A stretch of 64,000 nucleotides of DNA from Marinobacterium iners DSM 11526 (GCF_900107855.1 NZ_FNRJ01000002.1:194453-258452), one strand, 5' to 3'. Positions 16,681-26,063 are shown, numbered from the stretch's first letter. Notes: generated by a model from the letters alone, not told the origin. Program-made: numbers and translations.

Positions 16681-16803
16681 TCAGTTCTTGACCAGCCCCT
16701 CGGGGCTGGAACTCACGCCTGACAGGCATCATGCAGCAAGTGCAAGACGCGCTTGATTCCCTGAAGTAAACCCCAGCAGGCCGCCACCCACTGGCGGCCT
16801 GCT

Positions 16804-16822
16804 TGTATAACCCCGATATACA
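16804..16822. promoter_or_regulatory. Palindromic late-promoter activator site (V)
   Basis: TGTATA-ACCCCGA-TATACA, second copy of the 19-base palindrome, 46 bases before the gene V start. A CGCGCG lies 19 bases further downstream, the same relation as at the other copies. Confidence 0.6.
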
Positions 16823-16868
16823 CACACCCTAGCTCTACTCTCGCGCGAGGGCTGTGCATTATCGGGGT

Positions 16869-17483
16869 ATGAATACCGCCGACCTGAACCGCCGCATTGA
16901 ATCCATCATCCGCCTGGGCACCATCGCCGAGGTGGACCACGCTGCGCGCAAACTCCGTGTCAAAACCGGTGGCTTGCTCACCAACTGGCTGGCATGGCCT
17001 GCCGAGGTGGGCCGCAACTTCCGCCGCTGGCGACCGCTGCGCACCGGCACTCAAGTCGTGCTGGCCTGCCCTTCGGGCGACCCCGCACAGGCGGTGATCA
17101 TCCAGATCCTGTACACCCAGGAACTCGACACCCCCAGCGATCAGCCCCACATCGACCTGATTGAGTTCAATGACGGCAGCGTCATCATGTACGACAGCCA
17201 GCTCAACAGCCTTAGCGTGCGCACCATGGGCAATCTGGACCTCAACATCGGCACAGCCGAATCAGGCAAAAGCCCCGCGCGGGGTGACCTCAATGCCAAT
17301 GTCGAGCGCGATGTAAAAATCAGCGTCAACGGCACCGTCACCCTGGAATACGAGCACCTGTACCTCAAAGGCCCAGTCACTCAAACCGATGGCGATATGA
17401 CCTCTGACGGCATCTCTGCCCAGCACCACAAACATGACAAAGTGGCGCCAGGCCCCGCCCTGACCGGAGAGCCAACCAAATGA
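16869..17483 (+). CDS. V: Baseplate spike protein (P2 gpV family)
   Basis: A 204-residue protein starting MNTADLNRRIESIIRLGTI, as P2 gpV. It carries the OB-like N-terminal domain and a C-terminal spike; the QHHKHDKVAPG near the C-terminus resembles the HxH iron-binding tip of phage membrane-piercing spikes. The ATG has no clear ribosome site at normal spacing, only GGGG immediately before it, while GAGGG lies 19 bases up; a GTG 15 bases earlier is the alternative. It opens the baseplate operon behind a late-promoter site. Confidence 0.92.
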   Translation: MNTADLNRRIESIIRLGTIAEVDHAARKLRVKTGGLLTNWLAWPAEVGRNFRRWRPLRTGTQVVLACPSGDPAQAVIIQILYTQELDTPSDQPHIDLIEFNDGSVIMYDSQLNSLSVRTMGNLDLNIGTAESGKSPARGDLNANVERDVKISVNGTVTLEYEHLYLKGPVTQTDGDMTSDGISAQHHKHDKVAPGPALTGEPTK

Positions 17484-17824
17484 CGCTGGGTATGAACGTA
17501 ACCACCGGCACGGCAATCGCGGATCTGGAAGACCACGTGCGCCAGAGCATTGCCGACATCATCACCACCCCGATCGGTAGCCGCGTCATGCGCCGCGAGT
17601 ACGGCAGCCTGGTACCGGATTTGATCGACCAGCCATTGAATCGCACCACTGTGCTGCGCCTGTACGCCGCCACGGCGGCCGCAATCATGCGCTGGGAACC
17701 GCGTGTCAAAATCGCCGGCATTCAAATGGGGTTCAATGCCCCGGCCGGGGCAACCGTCGAGGTCAAGTGCAGCCTGCTCGACGCTGATCTGACCATTACC
17801 GTACCGGTAGGGAGTACTGCATGA
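17480..17824 (+). CDS. W: Baseplate assembly protein (P2 gpW family)
   Basis: A 114-residue protein of the gp25/lysozyme-like baseplate family. Motifs DIITTPIGSRVMRREYGS and the later LRLYAATAAAIMRWEPR are diagnostic of P2 gpW. It overlaps gpV by four bases and gpJ by four bases. It forms part of the baseplate wedge. Confidence 0.95.
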   Translation: MTLGMNVTTGTAIADLEDHVRQSIADIITTPIGSRVMRREYGSLVPDLIDQPLNRTTVLRLYAATAAAIMRWEPRVKIAGIQMGFNAPAGATVEVKCSLLDADLTITVPVGSTA

Positions 17825-18765
17825 GCATCATCGACCTGAGCCGCCTGCCGGTACCGGCCGTTATCGAAACCCTCGACTACGAGACGCTACTGGCTGAACG
17901 CAAAGCGGCCCTGATTGCGCTATTCCCCGCTGATCAGCAAGCCGCGATCGCACAAACACTGGAGCTGGAATCAGAGCCGCTGACCAAGCACCTGCAAGAG
18001 AATGCCTACCGTGAACTGATCTTGCGTCAACGAATTAACGAAGCCGCCCAGGCGGGCATGGTGGCAACGGCGATGGGGGCCGATCTGGACAATATCGCCG
18101 CCCGGTACCAGATCACCCGCCTGCCAGGCGAGCCAGATGCCGCCCTGCGTGAACGTATCCAGCTGGCGTTTTATCAAGTGTCTGCCACGGGTCCGCGTAA
18201 CCGGTACCGGCTGGCCGCCCGCAACGCCCACCCCGATGTGGTGGCCGCCGATGCCTGGATGACCACACCCGGCGTGGTCTATGTGGGCCTGCTGACACGG
18301 GACGTTGCCGCAGCCGACACAGTATCGGACGAGCAGCGTGCGATCGGGCAGGCTCTGTTTGGCAACAATGAGACTGAGCCATACGTACCAGGCACCCGCA
18401 ACAGCCCCGCGTTTGCTGCCGCCCATACCCACCTGTTTGACGACGACACCCGCGTGTTGGGCGTAGACCTGCGCGTCCGTGAAGCGGTCATCAAACCCTA
18501 CCAGGTAACCGGGACGCTCATCGTGCCGCCGGGGCCAGACCCAGCCCAAGTTGCCTCAGAGGCACGGGCAAAACTTGCCGCCGTAGCCCGATCGCTGGCT
18601 CAGTTCCGCGTAGACATCCACCTGCCTGCCCTGAAAGCTGCGCTGCTGGTCAATGGGGCACGCACCGTCCAGCTGGACCAGCCAGTGGCCGACATCACAT
18701 GCGGCCCCGGTGAATTGGCCGTCTGTACCGCCATCGATGTAACAGTCGAGGTACGCCATGACTGA
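17821..18765 (+). CDS. J: Baseplate wedge protein (P2 gpJ family)
   Basis: A 314-residue protein with the family start SIIDLSRLPVPAVIETLDYE and the LAARYQITRLPGE-like segment near residue 95. It is the P2 gpJ/Mu gp47 type baseplate protein, which forms the wedge edge with gpI and gpW. It sits between W and I with overlapping starts and stops. Confidence 0.95.
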   Translation: MSIIDLSRLPVPAVIETLDYETLLAERKAALIALFPADQQAAIAQTLELESEPLTKHLQENAYRELILRQRINEAAQAGMVATAMGADLDNIAARYQITRLPGEPDAALRERIQLAFYQVSATGPRNRYRLAARNAHPDVVAADAWMTTPGVVYVGLLTRDVAAADTVSDEQRAIGQALFGNNETEPYVPGTRNSPAFAAAHTHLFDDDTRVLGVDLRVREAVIKPYQVTGTLIVPPGPDPAQVASEARAKLAAVARSLAQFRVDIHLPALKAALLVNGARTVQLDQPVADITCGPGELAVCTAIDVTVEVRHD

Positions 18766-19948
18766 GTCACTGCTGCCACAAAACAAAACAGAGCTGGATA
18801 TCGCGCTGGAGCAGGCCTGCATTCACGACCTGTCACCGGATGTGCTGCGCACCCTGCACACCCCCGACACAATACCCGAGCCGTTACTGCCATGGCTGGC
18901 ATGGGGCGAAGACGTGCCCGTATGGCCCAACGACCCGGCCGCACGCCGCGACATCATCCAGCGCAGCCATGCCCTGCACGGCCAGATCGGTACAGCCAGT
19001 GGCCTGAAAGCCGCCGCCCGCCTGGCTCATGCCAAAGTGACACACCTGGTGTCACCCCCGGCCAAAACCTTTTTGGGTGGCTGGACGGATCAGGCCCGCC
19101 GAAACTGGCTCGCGGCCATGCCGCAGTTGCGCGTCTATCCACGCCGGGGCCGTAGCCACAACACCAGTTTTACCCTGGGCGCCTGCTTTGTCGGTGACGC
19201 ACCCCACCGCAGCGATGCCGTGTACCGGTCAACCGCCCGCACAGTCATCCACCACCCCGATGGGTCAACCGACGACCTGACAACGCTGGAATGGGATACC
19301 GCCACAGCTACCGGCAATGCCACCCTGAGCGCAGCACGCAACGGTGTGTCATGGGGTATGCACGTGGGTGGGTTCACCGGATATCCTGCAACCGGCAGCG
19401 CACGGCACCGCCTGTACACGCTGAACCAGCAGGCGTACCACTACAACACCGCCACACTCACTATCCGCGCCGTGGCGCCATCCCTAAAGCCGCTGAGTAC
19501 CGATGTTGAGATTGTCAGCGATCGCGCTGCCCGACCGGGGGCATACCTGCTCGGCCTGCCAGTGGGTGGGCACCTGTGCCGCCTGGATACCGAAACGCGC
19601 TATTACCGCCGCATTTACCTGCACGATCCAACCGTAACCGGCCGCACCACGGCCAGCCCTGCGCACTTGGGCGCCACACGGCTGGGTATGCCGCCTTTCC
19701 ACATCGAAGCCCGCATCAAAGTTGCGGCCACGGTATCCCGTTCGGGGCATGTCGATGACTGCCTGGGCGGGCACTTTCCCGCCGGCCGCTCATCAGCAGC
19801 CCGGCTGGATGCGCCACTGAAGGCACTGCAGTGGATGCGTGCCGAGGCAGACAAAATCTTGATTGATACCCGAAATTCTCGCGCTGTGATTGCGCGTCAA
19901 CACCTGCTGGCCGGTGACGTGATCGCCGGCCAAATTATTGAACGCTAG
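18758..19948 (+). CDS. I: Tail protein I with long C-terminal extension
   Basis: Residues 1-150 match P2 gpI: LLPQNKTELDIALEQ at the start and LPWLAWGEDVPVW near residue 45, then the HALHGQIGTASGL segment. P2 gpI is about 176 residues; this protein is 396. The extra 220 residues contain a WTDQARRNWLAAMPQLRVY segment and further unrecognised sequence. The extension may replace part of a fibre attachment domain. It overlaps gpJ by 8 bases and leads into the fibre genes. Confidence 0.88.
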   Translation: MTESLLPQNKTELDIALEQACIHDLSPDVLRTLHTPDTIPEPLLPWLAWGEDVPVWPNDPAARRDIIQRSHALHGQIGTASGLKAAARLAHAKVTHLVSPPAKTFLGGWTDQARRNWLAAMPQLRVYPRRGRSHNTSFTLGACFVGDAPHRSDAVYRSTARTVIHHPDGSTDDLTTLEWDTATATGNATLSAARNGVSWGMHVGGFTGYPATGSARHRLYTLNQQAYHYNTATLTIRAVAPSLKPLSTDVEIVSDRAARPGAYLLGLPVGGHLCRLDTETRYYRRIYLHDPTVTGRTTASPAHLGATRLGMPPFHIEARIKVAATVSRSGHVDDCLGGHFPAGRSSAARLDAPLKALQWMRAEADKILIDTRNSRAVIARQHLLAGDVIAGQIIER

Positions 19949-19957
19949 GAGCTCACC

Positions 19958-22210
19958 ATGGAAAAATCAGTACTGTACCGCGACCGCCAGGAGCTGCAGG
20001 CTGCAGACCTCGACAACACCCAGCGTTGGGCTGACGAAGCGCTGAGCCATGTGGTGCGAGATGCCATCTCAAACGACCGCCACTTTACCGGCATGGCGGT
20101 GAGCTCCAACTCAGCCACCGAGCTATCCATCGAGCCCGGCCGCCTGTACGACGGCAGCACCGGCAAGGTGTACGCCAGCGAAAGCACCCAGCTGAAAAGC
20201 GTGTTTTCCATGCTGCCGCTGCAGGATGAAAAGTGGTTGGCCGTGTCGCTGATCGGGCAAGAAGTCGATACCAGCATGGAGCCGCGTGACTTCCTGATCG
20301 ATCTGCAATCGCGTGAGGTAGAGCCTCAAACGGTCGCCATGCAACGCACCCGTGTCGCGGAGGTCCACATTGCCCAGGGGCTTGAATCACCCACACCCGA
20401 ACGGCCAGAACCGCCGACTGGCTATACCCTGATCGCCCATGTGCGACTGAACAGCTCAGGCATTCAGGAAATCGTGCTGGCAACGGCTCGGCGTCTGCCC
20501 AACCTGCAGCAGGTAGCCGGCCGCATCAACGCCCTGGAAGGCTGGATCACCACGGCAGAGCCCCGTATTGCCCACATCCAGAGCGACATTTCGGCACTGG
20601 CTGACAGCGTTGCCCGCCGCCCCACGCTTGAGCACACCATGCAGCTGGCCATGGACATGGCCCGCGTGAAAGAACGCCTGGAGATGCCAGACGACTACGT
20701 CTTCTATGGCGCCGACCACTACCTGGATGACCGCGAAACCGATACCACACCGGTTGACTACAGCGCACTGCTGCAAGAAGGCGTTCGCTGCACACCCGGT
20801 GCCGCCACCACCACAGCACTGGCGATCGACAACCCCCTGGATGGCGCTGCCAGCCTGAGCGAAGGCGGCTTTCTGCTGCCGGCCTACACCGAGCAGGTCC
20901 GCCTGAGGATGGAAAACCGCGCCGGCGAGCTGACCATCAACCAGTACCAATACCAAACCATCGAGACGACCCAGCGCACCATGACCCGCACGCGCATCCG
21001 CTATGGCGAGGCACGCACGGTCTGCACCAACAGCGCGTTTTGGCGCTCGGGTGAGTACGACATCGCCACCGGCATTTTCAGCAAAAACGGCGAGACCTTT
21101 AACGTCGCTGATGACCACGGCCGCCGTGACGGCCCCGGTGGCCTGACCCATTGGGTGCGCATTACGCAATACTGGGTGGATGAATACGAAGAAGCCTACT
21201 GGGATGCAGCCGCCACAAATCACACAGTGCAGGGCAGCATACTCGCCCAGACATTCCTGAGCGCCCAGACCGGCTGGCATACCAGTGCCGAGCTGTTCTT
21301 TACCAGTGTTGCCGCCGATGGCGCGGTCACCGTCATGCTGACTGCGGTCAAGAATGGCCAGCCCGACACGCAGAAAGTACTCGCAAGTGCCACGCTCAGC
21401 GCTGCAGGCCTTGAAGCCGGCTGGCAGCGTGTGCCCTGGTCTCGCCCCGTGTTTATCGAAGCGGGCAAGCGTTATGCCCTGGTGGTAATTTCTGGCGGCG
21501 CCCATCGCCTCGGGTTTACCGAGGGCACCGAGTACACCCAGGGCATTCTGATGTATTCACAGGACCGTGAGTACTTTGTGGAAGCCAGCGAGCGTGACCT
21601 GATGCTGCGGCTAAACTTCGCCAAGTTCAACAGCCCCCGTGCCGTCATCCAGCTCAAGGCCCTGGAACAGGCCGGCGGCATCCATGACCTCGACATGCTG
21701 TTTGAGGGCTTCCGGCCAGACGGCACAGAGCTGACCTTTGAATACCGCATTGGCAGCGAGTGGTACCCCATTGAAGCGGGCAACGCTGAAGCCCTGAGCG
21801 TATCGCCCCCGCTGTTGCCCCTGCGTGCCGTATTCACCGGCACAACCGATCTGATGCCGGGGCTGCAGCTGGACGGCAGCGAAGTGATCCTGCGCCAAAA
21901 CGGCACGAGCTTCCGCCACTACTCCACCACACGCACCCTGGCAACCGCCAGCGACACCATCATCGTACGCACTCTGCTGGAAGACTACGACGCCGCCGTG
22001 CATACGCTGGCCGTCGCACTGATCGTGGATGGCAACCCGGTAAACGCAACCTCACAAACGACCGACTATGTCGACGGTCGCAGCCATTGGCTTGAGTCAC
22101 GTTTCAGCCTGGGGGCCACCACCACCGAATACGCCATTCGGCTGGATGGCAACACAACTGACTCGCGCCGTGGCTTCCACGTCGCCGAGCGGTACGACTT
22201 TGCACTGTAA
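19958..22210 (+). CDS. Large baseplate/fibre-associated protein, in place of gpH
   Basis: A 750-residue protein. The N-terminal 150 residues (LYRDRQELQAADLDNTQRW) resemble the DUF4815-type phage proteins found between baseplate and fibre genes. A helical segment lies around residues 175-230, followed by beta-rich repeats with DFALxx ends. It occupies the position of P2 fibre gene H but is not homologous to it as far as can be seen. It likely anchors or forms the proximal fibre; a receptor role is possible. Confidence 0.6.
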   Translation: MEKSVLYRDRQELQAADLDNTQRWADEALSHVVRDAISNDRHFTGMAVSSNSATELSIEPGRLYDGSTGKVYASESTQLKSVFSMLPLQDEKWLAVSLIGQEVDTSMEPRDFLIDLQSREVEPQTVAMQRTRVAEVHIAQGLESPTPERPEPPTGYTLIAHVRLNSSGIQEIVLATARRLPNLQQVAGRINALEGWITTAEPRIAHIQSDISALADSVARRPTLEHTMQLAMDMARVKERLEMPDDYVFYGADHYLDDRETDTTPVDYSALLQEGVRCTPGAATTTALAIDNPLDGAASLSEGGFLLPAYTEQVRLRMENRAGELTINQYQYQTIETTQRTMTRTRIRYGEARTVCTNSAFWRSGEYDIATGIFSKNGETFNVADDHGRRDGPGGLTHWVRITQYWVDEYEEAYWDAAATNHTVQGSILAQTFLSAQTGWHTSAELFFTSVAADGAVTVMLTAVKNGQPDTQKVLASATLSAAGLEAGWQRVPWSRPVFIEAGKRYALVVISGGAHRLGFTEGTEYTQGILMYSQDREYFVEASERDLMLRLNFAKFNSPRAVIQLKALEQAGGIHDLDMLFEGFRPDGTELTFEYRIGSEWYPIEAGNAEALSVSPPLLPLRAVFTGTTDLMPGLQLDGSEVILRQNGTSFRHYSTTRTLATASDTIIVRTLLEDYDAAVHTLAVALIVDGNPVNATSQTTDYVDGRSHWLESRFSLGATTTEYAIRLDGNTTDSRRGFHVAERYDFAL

Positions 22211-22222
22211 CCGGAGGCACAC

Positions 22223-23041
22223 ATGGCAAACCGGCTGCAGAACTACCTGATGCGTGATGGCCAGACCCGCTTGGGTCAGGCCTACTTCAACGCCATCTGG
22301 GCCGATATCGACGCGCGGATCGACATGCTGGAACGGCTGAAAGTCAGCTGGAGCACCGAGGTTAACCAGCTGCGAGACCTCGGCTTGACCCGTATCGACT
22401 TGCACATCCGGCCCGTGCTGGATGACATCAACCAGGTGCTGGACCAGGCACAGCAGCAAGTCACAGCCTTTACCGAGCAAGTGATCGAGCAGGAAATTCA
22501 GCCGCTGCTGGATGGCTCTGAAGCACGGCTGGCATCCACCAGTCAGCTGCTCAGCAGCAGCCAGCAGCTGCTCAACAACCTGCAAACGGCGCTGGACCAG
22601 TCGATTAATGACATTCAGGAACAGGTGTCACAGTCCATTACCGCCCTGCAGGAGCAGGTTAACCAGCACGTGGACTCGCTGATTGATGACACGGAAGTAT
22701 CAGACTCAGGCCTTTGGAGCTCTGAAAAAACCAGCACGCAGCTCCAGCAGCGCGAAAGCAAGTGGAGCATAGAAGCGATCGCAGTCAATGCCGGGGCAGC
22801 GCTTCAAACCCGCTACCTAGTAGACACCTCGGCCGGTGCCGTCACGCTCACCCTGCCTGATACGCCGAGCAACGGTGACAAAATCGGTATTGTCGATGCC
22901 ACCGGCAGTTTCGGCACACATAACTGTGTGATCAATCGCAATGGCAAAACCATCATGGGACTCGCGGAAAACATGAATATAGATATTGAAAACGCTGCGA
23001 TTGATTTGATCTATTTTGGCGGTGACTGGAGGGTATTTTAA
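22223..23041 (+). CDS. Tail fibre protein with coiled-coil and beta C-terminal domain
   Basis: A 272-residue protein. Residues 30-160 are heptad-rich and glutamine-rich (for example QEQVSQSITALQEQVNQHV), indicating a trimeric coiled coil. Residues 195-272 match a common fibre domain with RYLVDTSAGAVTLTLPDTPS, IGIVDATGSFGT and a final FGGDWRVF. The stop overlaps the next ATG. It is a probable short fibre or fibre shaft. Confidence 0.75.
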   Translation: MANRLQNYLMRDGQTRLGQAYFNAIWADIDARIDMLERLKVSWSTEVNQLRDLGLTRIDLHIRPVLDDINQVLDQAQQQVTAFTEQVIEQEIQPLLDGSEARLASTSQLLSSSQQLLNNLQTALDQSINDIQEQVSQSITALQEQVNQHVDSLIDDTEVSDSGLWSSEKTSTQLQQRESKWSIEAIAVNAGAALQTRYLVDTSAGAVTLTLPDTPSNGDKIGIVDATGSFGTHNCVINRNGKTIMGLAENMNIDIENAAIDLIYFGGDWRVF

Positions 23042-23877
23042 TGAGTCATTTGAGTCGGTTCTTTGGTGGCAGCGGTGGCGGCGGTTTTTTTATTGAGTTT
23101 GTAGAGAGTGGGACATTTGTAGTACCTGCAGACATGGTAGTCGATATTTTGGTTGTAGGAGGTGGCGGTTCGGGCGCTGCCAGTGTACGACGGAATTCAG
23201 GTGGTAGTGTCTTGTATTATGCCAGTGGCGGCGGTGGTGCTGCTGGGTCGGCGATTAAATTAAAGCTCCAGTTAAAGGCTGGGGATACTGTTTCAATTAT
23301 TATCGGTGCAGGTGGTGCAGGTGTTTCTGCATCCCAAAACAGTCCGTTAGCAAACGGATTCGATGGCGGTACAACAGTAATAAATATCGCCGGCTTCTCA
23401 ATGTCAGCCACGGGTGGTCTGAAAGGCGAAGTCTCTGGCCGTGACGGTATAGGTGGTCTCGGTGGTGTAGGTTCTGGAGGCGACTTTAATTTTACCGGCG
23501 GGAAAGGCGGTGATGCGTATTCGCAATCTTCGGTCACAAACGCCAACGCTGCTGGTGGCGGCGGGTCAGTAGGCCTTGCGGGTGATGGCATAGCTGCGGC
23601 AAACGCTTCAGATAATAGTTTATCAGCAGGCGCGCCCGCAAATATGGGACCTGCGACCGCTATTGGAAACTCAGCTCAGATATTTTCGGGAGATCGATTC
23701 TTGCTAAATGTTGGAGGTATCGGAGGTATTAGTGAGGCATTTGGTGGAACCTCAGCCACAAGATTTAGTGCAAATGCTATCGCAGGGGCGGGCTCTGGGG
23801 GGGCAAATAATACGGATGTGAGTGCATCTTCAGGTAATGGTGGCGATGGAATAGTTTTATTTAAAGTGTGGGGTTAA
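23041..23877 (+). CDS. Glycine-rich fibre tip/adhesin
   Basis: A 278-residue protein with many GGG clusters (GGGGSGAAS, GGGGAAGSA, GGLGGVGSGGD, GGKGGDA). Glycine-rich phage adhesins fold as packed polyglycine helices and bind host receptors, as in the S16/T2 gp38 family; this protein has that composition. The N-terminus (FFIEFVESGTFVVPADMVVD) resembles the anchor strand seen in such tips. Base composition is more AT-rich than the tail genes around it, which suggests exchange of the host-range segment. Confidence 0.7.
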   Translation: MSHLSRFFGGSGGGGFFIEFVESGTFVVPADMVVDILVVGGGGSGAASVRRNSGGSVLYYASGGGGAAGSAIKLKLQLKAGDTVSIIIGAGGAGVSASQNSPLANGFDGGTTVINIAGFSMSATGGLKGEVSGRDGIGGLGGVGSGGDFNFTGGKGGDAYSQSSVTNANAAGGGGSVGLAGDGIAAANASDNSLSAGAPANMGPATAIGNSAQIFSGDRFLLNVGGIGGISEAFGGTSATRFSANAIAGAGSGGANNTDVSASSGNGGDGIVLFKVWG

Positions 23878-23881
23878 AAAT

Positions 23882-24259
23882 ATGCCAACTTACATAATCA
23901 AAGATACAAACGGCGAAGAGATAAACCGTATAGTCGCCTCAGAAAACTTTGTCGCAGATAACTACGATTTTTATGAGCAGGCACCTGATCCTATTATAAC
24001 TACCACCCCAGAACCACTCCGCTGGCCATTAATCGACTTCCGCAAGCGTTTCTATACCGCCGAGAAAGTCGCACTGTACCAAGCCACTGAAACCGATATC
24101 ATGATCAAGATATTCATGGACGACCTTGAGGCTACCCCGGTGGTCGCGCAAGACGACCCGGAGCTTAACCAGGGCATCGCCTATGTCGTCGCCCAGGGCA
24201 TCCTAACGCTGGAACGTGCCCGCGAAATTCTGGACAACCCCACCTTTTCTATCGAATAA
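23882..24259 (+). CDS. Hypothetical protein, possible fibre assembly factor
   Basis: A 125-residue protein that follows the glycine-rich tip by 4 bases. It has a short beta-like N-terminus (YIIKDTNGEEINRIVAS) and a helical C-terminal half, the general plan of small fibre-associated chaperones such as Tfa or gpG products. No clear domain match is seen. The codon use shifts from AT-rich at the start to ordinary phage-like at the end, which may mark a recombination boundary near base 24000. Confidence 0.5.
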   Translation: MPTYIIKDTNGEEINRIVASENFVADNYDFYEQAPDPIITTTPEPLRWPLIDFRKRFYTAEKVALYQATETDIMIKIFMDDLEATPVVAQDDPELNQGIAYVVAQGILTLERAREILDNPTFSIE

Positions 24260-24274
24260 ATCACAGGGCGGGCT

Positions 24275-24293
24275 TGTATAGCGTATCGATACA
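24275..24293. promoter_or_regulatory. Palindromic late-promoter activator site (FI)
   Basis: TGTATA-GCGTATC-GATACA, third copy of the 19-base pattern; the flanks extend the arms to CTTGTAT/ATACAAG. It lies about 73 bases before the sheath gene start. A CGCGCG follows 18 bases after its right edge. Confidence 0.6.
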
Positions 24294-24365
24294 AGTCCCA
24301 CCCCGTGCGTCCGCGCGCGTGTCAGGGGCACACTGTTGGTGACACTGAATCAACAGGAGAGCCCC

Positions 24366-25538
24366 ATGGCGACCGATTTCCATCACGGCGTCCGCGTCAT
24401 CGAGATCAACGAAGGCACCCGCTCGATCCGGGCCGTATCGACGGCCGTGATCGGTTTGGTTGCCACCGCTGACGATGCAGATGCCGACTTTTTCCCAGCC
24501 AACAAACCGGTACTTGTCACCAGCATGCCCCGTGCGATCAGCAAAGCCGGCACAACCGGCACCCTGGCAAAAGCCCTGGACGCGATCGCAGATCAGACCA
24601 ACCCCGTGATTGTCGTTGTACGTGTGCCCGAAGGAGCCGACGCAGCCGAAACCACCACCAATTTGATCGGTGCTGTAACCGCCACGGGTGAATACACCGG
24701 CATGAAAGCACTGTTGGCCGCCGAGTCTAGCGTGGGTGTGAAGCCACGCATTCTGGGTGTGCCAGGGCTTGATGATCTGCCCGTGGCGACTGAGCTGGCA
24801 GGCATTGCACAGCAGCTGCGAGCGTTTGCCTATATCAGTGCATTTGGGGCCGCGACAAAAGAAGAGGCTGTCACCTACCGCGAGAATTTCGGCCAGCGTG
24901 AAGTCATGGTGATCTGGCCTGACTTCATCGGCTGGGATTCCGAAGCCAATGCATCGACAACACTGCACGCCACGGCCCGTGCGCTGGGCCTGCGCGCCAA
25001 AATCGATGAAGAACAAGGCTGGCACAAAACCCTGTCAAACGTCCCTGTAAACGGGGTGACGGGTATCAGTAAAGACATCTACTGGGATCTGCTTAACCCT
25101 GCAACCGATGCCGGCTACCTGAACGCGGCCGAAGTCACCACCCTGGTCAACAGCAAAGGCTTCCGTTTCTGGGGGTCGCGCACCTGCACAGACGATCCGC
25201 TGTTTGCGTTTGAGAGCCACGTTCGCACGGCCCAAGTACTCGCCGACACCATGGCCGATGCTCACATGTGGGCGATCGACAAGCCGATGCATGCCAGCCT
25301 GATCCGCGACATCATCGAGAGCATCAATGCCAAGTTCCGCGAGCTGAAGTCATTGGGGTACATCATCGACGGCACCGCCTGGTATGACGACAGCGTCAAC
25401 AGTCCTGAAACACTGAAGAGCGGCAAGCTCTATATCGACTACGACTACACCCCGGTGCCGCCGCTGGAAAACCTCATGTTCCACCAGCGCATTACTGATC
25501 GCTACCTGGTCGATCTGGCCAGCCAGATCACCGCATAA
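24366..25538 (+). CDS. FI: Contractile tail sheath protein (P2 gpFI family)
   Basis: A 390-residue protein that matches gpFI in full length. It begins MATDFHHGVRVIEINEGTRSI, the typical sheath N-terminus, and has the late WAIDKPMHASLIRDIIESINAKF region. The start is chosen by the CAGGAGAG ribosome site and by alignment with the family; an ATG 30 bases upstream is in frame but unlikely. The sheath contracts to drive the tube through the cell envelope. Confidence 0.95.
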   Translation: MATDFHHGVRVIEINEGTRSIRAVSTAVIGLVATADDADADFFPANKPVLVTSMPRAISKAGTTGTLAKALDAIADQTNPVIVVVRVPEGADAAETTTNLIGAVTATGEYTGMKALLAAESSVGVKPRILGVPGLDDLPVATELAGIAQQLRAFAYISAFGAATKEEAVTYRENFGQREVMVIWPDFIGWDSEANASTTLHATARALGLRAKIDEEQGWHKTLSNVPVNGVTGISKDIYWDLLNPATDAGYLNAAEVTTLVNSKGFRFWGSRTCTDDPLFAFESHVRTAQVLADTMADAHMWAIDKPMHASLIRDIIESINAKFRELKSLGYIIDGTAWYDDSVNSPETLKSGKLYIDYDYTPVPPLENLMFHQRITDRYLVDLASQITA

Positions 25539-25553
25539 CAGGAGGGACACCCC

Positions 25554-26063
25554 ATGGCTCTGCCACGCAAACTAAAGAACATGAACCTGTTTAACGATGG
25601 CCTCTCCTATGTCGGTGAAGTGGGTGAAGTCACCCTGCCGGGGCTGGAACGAATAATGGAAGACTGGCGGGGTGGCGGTATGAACGGCCCCGTCAAGACG
25701 GATCATGGCCAGGAGGCCTTGTCCATGGAATGGACCTGCGGGGGGCTCATGGACGATGCCCTGCGCCAGTATGGCATCACCACCCACGATGGCGTTCAGC
25801 TGCGTTTTGCCGGCGCATATCAGCGCGATGACACCGGCGATGTTGATGCCGTTGAAGTAGTCGCGCGCGGCCGTCATAGCAAGATTGACATGGGCACCGC
25901 CAAGCCTGGCGAAGGCACCGAATTTAAAGTCACCTCAGAACTGAGCTACTACAAGCTCAGCATCAACGGTGAACCCGTGATCGAGATCGACCTGATCAAC
26001 ATGGTTGAGATCGTCGACGGGGAAGACCGCCTCGCAAACCAGCGCCGCGCAATCGGCCTTTAA
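25554..26063 (+). CDS. FII: Tail tube protein (P2 gpFII family)
   Basis: A 169-residue protein with the tube-family motifs LPRKLKNMNLFNDG and GQEALSMEWTCGGL. The tube lies inside the sheath and carries DNA. It follows FI after 15 bases with a GGAGGG ribosome site. Confidence 0.95.
   Translation: MALPRKLKNMNLFNDGLSYVGEVGEVTLPGLERIMEDWRGGGMNGPVKTDHGQEALSMEWTCGGLMDDALRQYGITTHDGVQLRFAGAYQRDDTGDVDAVEVVARGRHSKIDMGTAKPGEGTEFKVTSELSYYKLSINGEPVIEIDLINMVEIVDGEDRLANQRRAIGL

Noticed and set aside
20456..21505. Leftward 349-residue frame inside the large fibre-region gene
   Set aside because: Shadow of the 750-residue rightward gene, caused by high GC; no start signal or motif.
19958..22210. P2 fibre gene H homologue
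   Set aside because: Position fits, but the N-terminus and general sequence do not match P2 gpH, so only a functional analogy is proposed.
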